Below, piece by piece: positions 1-5,578 of a stretch of DNA of 5,578 bases (position 1 is its first letter; the number at the start of each line of letters is the position of its first letter). The stretch lies in NCBI GenBank assembly GCA_024222485.1, contig JAAEPJ010000365.1:1-5578 (forward strand), read 5' to 3'. The DNA is from a bacterium (lineage in GTDB: Bacteria; RUG730; JAAEPJ01). Made by a program: the position numbers and the translations under genes. The notes below the pieces were generated by a model, which was given only the letters and a program-made list of their open reading frames with translations, was not told the DNA's origin and did no database searches.

Positions 1-310
1 ACGTTGTAATTATATGTATTACACCAGTTTTGTCCATGGGAACAGCCTAGAACTTATTACACCGAGGGTTTGTTATAGTTCCCAATGAAACTTAGTGAAA
101 AATTAGCCCTGCAAGAAGATTTCACCTTAATTTCTCATAAAGTACGCAATTGGCATGGAATAAAACGATTCAGTTTGCCTTAAAACGTTGTAAACATACA
201 TATTACATATCATTGAATATTCGGTTCAAAATCTTTCTAACCCGTTTCGGGTCCCCTTTTGCTGTTTTGGTAGGTATCAAAATCCTGTCATCATATGTTC
301 TGGTGTCTTT
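1..310. other. Gene-free left flank
   Basis: No coding region is supported here. Two diverged copies of a 24-base phrase beginning ACGTTGTAA and carrying TATTACA lie at 1-24 and 184-207, matching at 19 of 24 positions by hand alignment. A small palindrome (ACCCG, TTT, CGGGT) lies at 240-252. A possible transposon end at 138-179 is listed separately. I see no promoter, RNA gene or splice pattern that I would defend. Confidence 0.5.
138..179. mobile_element. Possible degenerate piggyBac-like end abutting TTAA
   Basis: The segment ends with AAAACGATTCAGT (162-174), five more bases, then TTAA at 180-183. The same 13-mer occurs at 5512-5524, also just inside a TTAA. A looser resemblance continues inward (AAG..CGCA..GG..GAA before AAAACG in both). 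The outer bases differ: here TTGCC sits between the 13-mer and TTAA, where the other copy has ACGCAAAGGG. I infer a decayed relative of the end at 5465-5534 in the same orientation, with its body lying left and probably outside the window. Chance similarity is possible because a single 13-mer match is not extraordinary in 5.5 kb. Confidence 0.25.
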
Positions 311-460
311 GTATCGAGCTCCATAATCAACATAAATACGGCCCGATTTTTTGAGATTAACAGTGGTACCCGAGATTATCTAAGCAACCCAAAACATGGA
401 GCTCGATGTGTGAGATTAACCATAATACCCAAGATTAATCAAGTAACCCAAGTTGCGTGA
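311..460. repeat. Degenerate minisatellite, 20/60-bp phase
   Basis: Two 60-bp units, starting at 341 and 401, align well: each has a (C/T)CGAT-type start, then GAGATTAAC, then a C-rich stop, then AGATTA and AACCC. Inside each unit the phrase GAGATTA(A/T)C recurs about every 19-20 bp (353, 372, 412, 431), and a CCC triplet recurs near 342, 369, 388, 428 and 447. A looser copy may precede it from 311. It continues without a break into the 37-38-bp phase. It encodes nothing recognisable. Confidence 0.65.
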
Positions 461-471
461 TGTGAAATACG

Positions 472-650
472 ACCCGTATTTATGAGACCCGATTTTTGTT
501 AAAGATACTGCCTGTATTAATGTGGCCCGATTTTTCTAAATAATACGGCCCATTTTCATGTGACTCGATTTTTCTCAACAGTTTTCCCAGTATTCATTTT
601 ATCAATTTTTTAAAAAATATGGTCTGTATGAGTGTTGTCTGTTTTTCCTG
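472..650. repeat. Degenerate minisatellite, 37-38-bp phase
   Basis: About five copies of a unit that reads roughly CC(T)GTATTnATGTG followed by CCCGATTTTTCT and an A/T-rich filler. Corresponding points fall at 473, 511, 549, 587 and 623, giving spacings of 38, 38, 38 and 36. Each unit is a composite: the CCC or CTC anchors alternate at spacings of about 15-16 and 22-23 bp. The CGATTTTT phrase links this block to the repeats on both sides, so all three blocks are probably one array that changed its unit length. Confidence 0.65.
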
Positions 651-675
651 TTTGTCATTTATCTCTAAGGAGAAA

Positions 676-875
676 ATTTTTGACTCGATTATTTTTGATG
701 AAAAAAGTCGTACTCGATATTTTCTGGTGAAATAAATCGTACTCGATTCTACGCTCGTCGAAAAAAGTCGCACGCGATAGTCTGCTCGGTAAAAGAGTCG
801 TACTCGATAATTTTCCTGATAAGACAGGTTCAGTTTTACCTGACTCGATGATTTTATTTCTATGAAAAGCGATGT
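676..875. repeat. Degenerate minisatellite, about 30-bp phase
   Basis: The core ACTCGAT, or a close variant, begins at 683, 712, 741, 772, 802 and 843, giving spacings of 29, 29, 31, 30 and 41. A weaker core (GCGATG) lies near 869. Between cores the unit reads approximately TTTTCTGnTGAAAAAAGTCGT. Because the period is near a multiple of three, the minus strand stays open from 924 to 655 and encodes ten-residue repeats such as LSSTTLLPSR then LSRATFFDER. I interpret that 89-residue ORF as a by-product of the repeat and not as a gene. Confidence 0.7.
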
Positions 876-997
876 TGTATTTGACTAGTTTACTGTCATT
901 TCTTTTATATGTCCAAAACAACACTTCATTTCCTTTGAGAAACTATTGTATTTCTTGGTACCATTATTTCATCTCATCATTCAATGTTTTTAAGCTA

Positions 998-1172
998 CAG
1001 TAGAATTCCGATACCTTGAACATGCGATAACTCGAACTCTCGCTAACTCAACAAGATTTGGCAGTCCCCATGAGCCTTATTCATGTTATAAAGAGCCTCG
1101 ATAGCTCGGACATTTGTTAGCTCGAACTATTTTGATCGTCCCTTGCTTGTTCGAGTTATCGGGATTCTACTG
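998..1172. mobile_element. TA-flanked MITE, Tc1/mariner (pogo/Tigger-like) style
   Basis: This 175-bp element starts with CAGTAGAATTCCGATA and ends with the complement of CAGTAGAATCCCGATA. The first 25 bases of the two ends match at 22 positions. It is flanked by TA at 996-997 and 1173-1174, the target duplication typical of Tc1/mariner elements, and CAGT-type termini fit the pogo/Tigger branch. Subterminal copies of the phrase (A)ACTCGAAC recur in both orientations. There is no room for a transposase, so it is non-autonomous. Assignment to the superfamily rests on termini and target site only. Confidence 0.8.
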
Positions 1173-1174
1173 TA

Positions 1175-2361
1175 TTTTTGTAAGGACAATGCAAAAAGTT
1201 TCTTGCGTATGTTTATTCATGTAAAATATATCCCAGCAATGAGTCTCAATGTCTTATTAATCTGGTCCAATAGGTCCTATAGGTGGTATTTTGTTGAAGT
1301 GAGTTTTGTGATATGAACTGCAGAGTTTGTAGAATTAAATCAAATAATTTTTTTAAATGCAACCAATACTGCTGATACTATAGATCTTTCATACACAATA
1401 AATATTGTCAAATTTTAGATTATATCGTGATCTGACGAGTGTTTACATTCAACAAAGCATAAATGTATCGCAAAAGCAACATAGTGTAGTGGATACATTT
1501 CACAGTAGCAAACTATCATAAAAAGTATATCAGCAACATCAATCTTGTCAGATACAACATAAGGTGCAATCCCAACTCGAACAATTCCAACTTTTTCATA
1601 CTATATTTTATCGTTTTCTCTCGCTCATTCAGTTGTAACAGTACTCAGAATTTCTAATATATTCTTCACTCATAAAAATTGTAAACAAGTCGCAATTTCA
1701 TAGTTTCATTTCCCTGATAATAAATGTGTTTCAATCACGAGCAACGATTGAATTTCTGAAACTTGCAGAGCGATAAAATTGTTGGGACTACTAGATCAAA
1801 TGTTGGAAAATTGATAGCAAAGCAAAATCTACAATTCTACTTCAAAAGTGTTTATCAAATAGAACTTTATGACACTTGATATTTAGCAGTTCCGGTTCTC
1901 ACACAACACGCTTTTTTATATAAAGATCCTGTTCATAAGAAACCTAGAACTATAATTTTTTGTAGGATACAATAGATAATCCAGTTCTATTGTTGCATTG
2001 TAACTATATTTATAACTTGTAGTTATTATAAAAGCCGAACAGTTGGAAATTGCAAGGCGCAGAGAGAGTCTCATTCATAAGAAGTAGGGTGCCTGGTCCG
2101 GTTGTTATGCTACATATTCAAGAGAGTTCCAAAATGCTATTCCCTAGAAGTAACCTCATCCCTGACCCCGAATCTACACTAATACCTTACCTCTAAGCCC
2201 TTATTCCGAAATCAACCAGAGACCTGAACCCCTAACCTCAACGCTAGATGTAATCTTAAATAAATTATAAAAGCTTGAACTTCTACATCATTTTCTAATG
2301 AATGGGATTTAGGGATTTACTGAAATACTTGAAGATTATTAGTGAGCAGCCGTTCAGAGGC
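1175..2361. other. Gene-free AT-rich interval
   Basis: About 1.2 kb with no defensible coding region and no RNA gene that I recognise. Small features only: a 7-bp inverted repeat ACAATAG/CTATTGT at 1969-1975 and 1987-1993, a 6-bp stem ATAACT/AGTTAT just beyond it, and a C-rich, G-poor stretch at about 2140-2250 reported separately. It may contain old transposon sequence too diverged to see by eye. Confidence 0.5.
2140..2250. repeat. C-rich, G-poor degenerate stretch
   Basis: The plus strand here is markedly richer in C than G and repeats phrases such as AACCTCATCCCTGACCCC, TTACCTCTAAGCCC and GAACCCCTAACCTCAAC. These resemble a heavily decayed CCTAAC-type simple repeat, but no unit repeats cleanly. 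It could equally be biased unique sequence. Confidence 0.3.
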
Positions 2362-2474
2362 TAGACTTGCTCCACGAGTCCTTGTTTCCCTGCGTTCTCT
2401 GATATGCGGACGTCTCTCCGGGAATAGTTGACCGGAGTGCACCCAGGGAAACAAAGACTCGTGGAGCAAGTCTA
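2362..2474. mobile_element. 113-bp hairpin MITE with 9-bp target duplication
   Basis: The element begins TAGACTTGCTCCACGAGTC and ends with its complement. The inverted repeats are 31 bp each (2362-2392 and 2444-2474) with a single mismatch, separated by a 51-bp centre. The 9-mer TTCAGAGGC flanks it exactly on both sides (2353-2361 and 2475-2483). That combination is strong evidence of a transposition event. A 9-bp duplication fits Mutator-like elements best, with Merlin-type (8-9 bp) as the alternative. It has no coding capacity. A transcript across it would fold into a long stem. The near-identical arms suggest a recent insertion. Confidence 0.85.
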
Positions 2475-2763
2475 TTCAGAGGCTTCATATCAATTTTCAT
2501 GAATAAACTCTCTCTGAAAGCTTTCAAGCCCTAGCCCTCCATCTCTTCTACAGAAATATAGAAGTGCTGTAGCCTTACTTTTTGTATTTATTTGGTTTAT
2601 TTCTGTATTCTTCCATACGTTTTTAAAATAAGTTTGCTATTTTTTATAGATTAAAATTATTGTTGTTAAAAATAAATAAAACTGTACCTGAGCACAAGCA
2701 AGTAAGAAAAATGAGTGTATCACCAACCTAAAGGCGCTGTTGCTTAGCAAAATTTAAGTCTAG

Positions 2764-2827
2764 CCTCGATGTGGGGCGCAGCTTTGCGTGCGATTGCCGG
2801 CTTCGCGCATTATGTGTGTGTGTGTGT
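2764..2827. repeat. CpG-rich pocket ending in a (TG)n microsatellite
   Basis: A GC- and CpG-rich segment (about 2764-2809, with GGGCGCAGCTTTGCG and GCCGGCTTCGCGC) stands out in AT-rich surroundings. It runs almost directly into about seven TG units at 2813-2827, followed by CACACA, which can pair with the TG tract. This could be a diverged SINE or LINE tail with a microsatellite end, but I do not recognise the family and see no convincing polymerase III boxes. Confidence 0.45.
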
Positions 2828-2982
2828 CACACAGGGTGTGTATGATGTAGATTTAAGAAACTCGTCAGTCGAATACCCATGAAGCATTTCGGGGCTTTAT
2901 GTTCGATATGCTGTATAATACATGGGCGCCCCATTACCCACAAAGGGGTAATGTTTCAATCTAACATCATAATGTAAATATA

Positions 2983-3804
2983 TTAGAATTTTGTGTGGGT
3001 AATATGATTACCAATGTTTTTATGGGTTTTCAGTGCCAGAACTGGTGGGCGGGTCCAAATTTTGGATAGAGCTTCGTTACGGGAGAGGGTTCTCCAGTGT
3101 TCCTTGAGAATGGATTTGATGCGGATTGTACTTGTGTCATAGGGTATGATGAAGGGTAGGGTTTTATGTTTTATTTGGGATTGTGAGATGTTTGTGTTGG
3201 AGATGGTAGGATCTGGTGTATGATAGTGTAAAATATCATCTGTGGTATCTTCGGTGTTGTTGTTGGTGTTCTGAGCTCCAATGTGATTTGCAACATTAAG
3301 TTGTGGTGTAGCAGAATATGTGTTGTTATGTTGACCTTTAAACAAAAGGTCGTTTTGTGACAGATCAGCAATTTTGTTAAATTGCTTGTTGATCTCATAG
3401 GAATGGTAACCTCGTTGTATGAGGTCTAGTTTTAGATCCATTAGTTTTGTTTGTAACTCCTCATTATCTGTGATAACACGTCTATATCTCAGGGCTTGGC
3501 TGTATATAACGCTTTGTTTACATGTTGGGGGATGGAAGGAATTGTTGTGTAGTAGACTACAGATGTCAGTGGGTTTTTTGTACAGGGAGCTGATGAGTTT
3601 TCCATCTGAATTGAAGTGGATGGTTGTGTCTAAGAAGTTGACACTGGTTTGTGAATGTGTCATCTCGAATTTGATTGTGTTGTGTATTGAAGCACTGGAT
3701 TTGAGCCTAGGGGGGCTCGGATGATATCCCGGCATGCAATGGCCATGTCTGTTGGAAACATTCCGTTCCGATGGCGCCATGATGAAATTCTTTCCATGCT
3801 TCAA
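2983..3804 (-). pseudogene. Penelope-like retroelement RT fragment, truncated both ends
   Basis: This is the C-terminal part of a reverse transcriptase of the Penelope-like type. The ORF is 273 residues, but only residues from about 39 (base 3690 downwards) look like the family. Recognisable blocks are IHNTIKF then VNFLDTTIHF (39-64), LYKKPTD (74-80), FHPPTCKQSVIYSQALRYRR (90-109), a helical E/L-rich stretch leading to QRGY (130-133), an Asn/Thr-rich linker (about 150-212), and the block SILKEHW...RPPVLALKTHKN (231-263). The catalytic palm motif with YxDD should lie just upstream of IHNTIKF and is absent. The Cys-containing connector and GIY-YIG endonuclease expected after the last block are also absent, as the frame stops at 2983. 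The first 38 residues are unrelated read-through. The retained 710 bp has no stop or frameshift, suggesting modest age. The host strand context gives no sign of use as a gene. The subfamily cannot be assigned by eye. Confidence 0.85.
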
Positions 3805-3845
3805 CCATCGACCGTGTAATTGCCTTTCCAGTCGATCTACCTACA
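3715..3845 (-). other. Unidentified CpG-containing segment open in two frames
   Basis: Directly outside the 5' break of the Penelope-like fragment is a stretch with more C, G and CpG than its flanks. It is open in two minus-strand frames; one reads TGKAITRSMVEAWKEFHHG and continues to about 3707. A CTTGTAG that could act as a 3' splice site precedes it on the minus strand near 3840. I recognise no domain in any frame on either strand. It may be a fragment of another element or of a decayed exon. Confidence 0.25.
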
Positions 3846-3969
3846 AGATATATTATCAAACATTGAAATGGAATGAGAAGAGACGTTTGCAACACGAAAA
3901 ACGTTCTATCAAAGTGGAGGGAAATCTAGGTTTGTTTTTCAAGAGTTTTTTTCTTCTTTCCTTGATGGC

Positions 3970-4122
3970 CTAGATAGGTTGATCGTCAAAGTTGGTAGGC
4001 CTAAAGTAAACATGCTGCGATTTCCGCTTGACCTGCATGTTCTTCTCTTTCATAGAGTAGTGTATGTGTTGTAGTTCGGCGTCTTGAATGCTGGAATTGC
4101 ACAAGAGGTCAGCGGAAAGCCC
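3970..4122 (-). CDS. Possible terminal exon or gene fragment
   Basis: A 50-residue minus-strand ORF with a balanced, protein-like composition, ending HVYFRPTNFDDQPI then TAG. It has no starting methionine at its open end. Inside it, on the minus strand, lies CTGAC, a pyrimidine-leaning run, then TTCCAG, which makes a plausible branch point and 3' splice site. The exon would then begin at 4090 and encode a peptide starting IQDAELQHIHYSMKEKNMQV after a partial codon. I do not recognise the family and cannot see a partner exon or a clear polyadenylation signal nearby. It may be a terminal exon, a decayed fragment or chance. Confidence 0.25.
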   Translation of the reverse strand, partial: GLSADLLCNSSIQDAELQHIHYSMKEKNMQVKRKSQHVYFRPTNFDDQPI

Positions 4123-4177
4123 TCATTGCACTGTTTACTTTTTTAAGGCTAATTCAGTCGAAAATTATGCTATACCT

Positions 4178-4192
4178 AATCAATCAATCAAT
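4178..4192. repeat. Short (AATC)n microsatellite
   Basis: Three AATC units plus a partial fourth. It is too short to be informative beyond marking non-coding sequence. Confidence 0.5.
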
Positions 4193-4411
4193 ATTTTTCT
4201 AATGGTTTTTGTATCATTCATATTCTGCAAGGCTTCAAAAAAGTGGGTCATAATCACCAGCCCAGCCATCACAAAGTTTCAGTAGCAGAGGCATCATCAA
4301 GACTAAACATATCTAAATGCTCAAAACATGCAATCTCATCACCCAATAAAGGAAAAGTTAAAGCTTTAAAAATTGATCAGTGAGTTATTTTCCAGAGTGT
4401 ATTCTATGCTG

Positions 4412-4520
4412 AATGCACCCCAAAGATTTTGAGATATACGCCGAAAAAACAATAGATTCTATTTTTTCCAGGTAAGTTGTACGCCAAAGATCTTTGGGCC
4501 TAAGTACGTGAAATGCACCC
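4412..4520. repeat. Repeat and palindrome cluster
   Basis: The 9-mer AATGCACCC occurs at 4412-4420 and again at 4512-4520, exactly 100 bases apart in the same orientation. Between them lies a perfect 14-bp palindrome CCAAAGATCTTTGG (4484-4497). CCCAAAGAT at 4419-4427 also pairs with ATCTTTGGG at 4490-4498. ATACGCC and GTACGCC recur near 4436 and 4478. It may be a small decayed element or a diverged internal duplication. I see no clean termini or target duplication. Confidence 0.4.
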
Positions 4521-5240
4521 TGGGTTATTCTAAGATTATAGGCCTAACTGTTGCTCTCTGTTCTCTACTCTCTTCTTTAAAGAGCAAGGAAATATTCTGG
4601 GTACAGTAGATTCTAGAATGTTAGAAGTTTTTCAAAAACATTCTCGCAAACATAGAGTTTTCCCTTAGGCCTTAAGAAAAATAATTGCTTGACTATGTTT
4701 TCAGTTATTTTTGTTGGGAAAACAAACATGAATTTAGCAGAAATACAACCCAAAGATATCTAGTGATGAAGGTAGAATTTAAGAAAGTTTACATTTGCTT
4801 GGACAGGAGTTTATTTATCAAAAATAAACTGGTGATATTTTGGCAAGAAAGGGAAAAGCAACTCATATGGCTGATCATGGCGTTTCTCAGGCAGCATTTT
4901 TTACATGCAAAAAATAAACTTTCTTGTCAAAATAAACCAACCTAAATTTGTGAATTTATTCGTAAAATGACATGAGATGATTGCAATATTTTGTGTTCCC
5001 TCCAAGTAGCTATTTTTTTCTATAAACAAACGAATATAATATGTATTCCGATTCATGTTTTTATTCTTCTCTATCATCTTTTCTCTAAACCAAATTTGTT
5101 GAAAATAGAAATATTTGTAAAACTTCGAGAATTCACCACAGTAGCATGCAAGACCCCTTATTTTGAAGCTCAAAAAGTGTTCAATTATATTAGCCTCGAT
5201 TCCACCCTGGCAGCACCCTATGTCCAGCATTAGGTTCATC
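4521..5240. other. Gene-free AT-rich interval
   Basis: There is a pyrimidine tract at 4551-4578 and otherwise AT-rich sequence. Overlapping ORFs on both strands between 4901 and 5242 (113 residues minus, 80 residues plus) are rich in F, I, K, N and Y. That is what AT-rich non-coding DNA yields, and neither shows a recognisable motif. I annotate no gene here. Confidence 0.5.
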
Positions 5241-5263
5241 AAATATTAAAGAATATTTATTGC

Positions 5264-5333
5264 TCATTTATATACAAAATGGCAGAAGAATATTTTTTTC
5301 ATTTATATACAAAATGGCAGAAGAATATTTTTA
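5264..5333. repeat. Two-copy 35-bp tandem repeat
   Basis: The unit starts TCATTTATATACAAAATGG and ends in GAATATTTTT. It occurs at 5264 and again at 5299, essentially identical over about 34 bases. A partial earlier copy (GAATATTTATTGC) precedes it near 5251. High identity implies a recent duplication. It has no evident function. Confidence 0.85.
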
Positions 5334-5464
5334 GCTCGTTGATAATTTCTAAACACTTTGGTTTATGAAGAATCATTTTACACAGTTAGAAAGTTACCCT
5401 ACAATTTCATAACACTCAATACTTTTCTTGAAAATTATGATATTGCTTTAAAATGTAGCCTTAG

Positions 5465-5534
5465 GCCCGCCTGCGTTGAAAAATATCAAGCGCACAGGAT
5501 GCTTGAAGTTCAAAACGATTCAGTACGCAAAGGG
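5465..5534. mobile_element. Possible piggyBac-like terminus at TTAA
   Basis: Read on the minus strand from 5538, the sequence is TTAA followed by CCCTTTGCGTACTGAATCG. Elements of the piggyBac superfamily insert at TTAA, and many have termini beginning CCC or CCCTTT. Just inside, CCTGCG (5470-5475) can pair imperfectly with CGCACAGG (5491-5498), resembling the internal inverted repeats of that superfamily. The body would extend left. I found no opposite end (TTAA followed by CCC on the plus strand) in the window, so the element is either truncated or its other end is beyond the left edge. The inner limit given is approximate. Confidence 0.4.
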
Positions 5535-5578
5535 TTAAATTTGCGATTTTTGTTTTGTCCCCTCCACCAATCCCTTGC

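Noticed and set aside
222-234. GGTTCAAAATC resembling a polymerase III B box
   Set aside because: It lacks the conserved terminal C, has no A box at the right distance and no T-run terminator pairing, so no tRNA or SINE call is justified.
311-875. CRISPR-like array
   Set aside because: The repeats are degenerate, have no constant repeat and variable spacer structure, and sit in animal-like sequence. A minisatellite explains them.
2860-2982. Possible continuation of the Penelope-like protein into a GIY-YIG domain
   Set aside because: I translated all three minus frames past the stop. None shows the Cys-rich connector or GIY...YIG pattern.
3419-3724. A 101-residue plus-strand ORF
   Set aside because: It is antisense to the Penelope-like reverse-transcriptase frame, which carries clear family motifs.
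4685-4945. An 86-residue plus-strand ORF
   Set aside because: AT-biased composition, no recognisable domain and no splice or promoter context.
4901-5242. A 113-residue minus-strand ORF and an overlapping 80-residue plus-strand ORF
   Set aside because: Both are rich in F, I, K, N and Y, as expected from AT-rich non-coding DNA. No motif is recognisable, and each lies antisense to the other.

Overview
The window looks like non-coding, repeat-rich DNA from an animal genome, most plausibly an invertebrate. By eye it is AT-rich, has no bacterial gene layout (no tandem ORFs, no ribosome-binding sites), and is stocked with degenerate eukaryotic transposon remnants. I cannot name the species. No complete host gene is visible. 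The only confidently recognised protein-coding sequence is a broken reverse-transcriptase fragment of a Penelope-like retroelement on the minus strand (2983 to about 3692).

Layout: 1-310 is gene-free and holds a possible degenerate piggyBac-type end abutting TTAA (about 138-179). About 311-875 is a long degenerate minisatellite whose period changes along its length (about 20/60, then 37-38, then about 30 bp). A short TA-flanked miniature transposon of the Tc1/mariner-pogo style sits at 998-1172. About 1175-2361 is gene-free and contains a C-rich, G-poor stretch. At 2362-2474 there is a compact 113-bp element with 31-bp near-perfect inverted repeats and an exact 9-bp target duplication. A CpG-rich pocket followed by a (TG)n tract lies at 2764-2827.

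The Penelope-like fragment follows, truncated at both ends. Beyond its 5' break is a short segment open in two frames, and further out is a possible lone exon-like ORF (3970-4122, minus). The right third (about 4130-5460) is AT-rich and gene-free apart from small palindromes and a two-copy 35-bp tandem repeat. The window closes with a piggyBac-like terminus, reading CAAAGGG into TTAA at 5528-5538.

Nothing here works as a pathway or operon. The shared theme is successive insertion and decay of mobile elements from at least three classes (Penelope-like, Tc1/mariner-like and Mutator-like), with a possible fourth (piggyBac-like). I found no credible previously undescribed system. The points most worth checking are the 113-bp hairpin element, the period-shifting minisatellite, the two matching piggyBac-like ends and the exon-like ORF.
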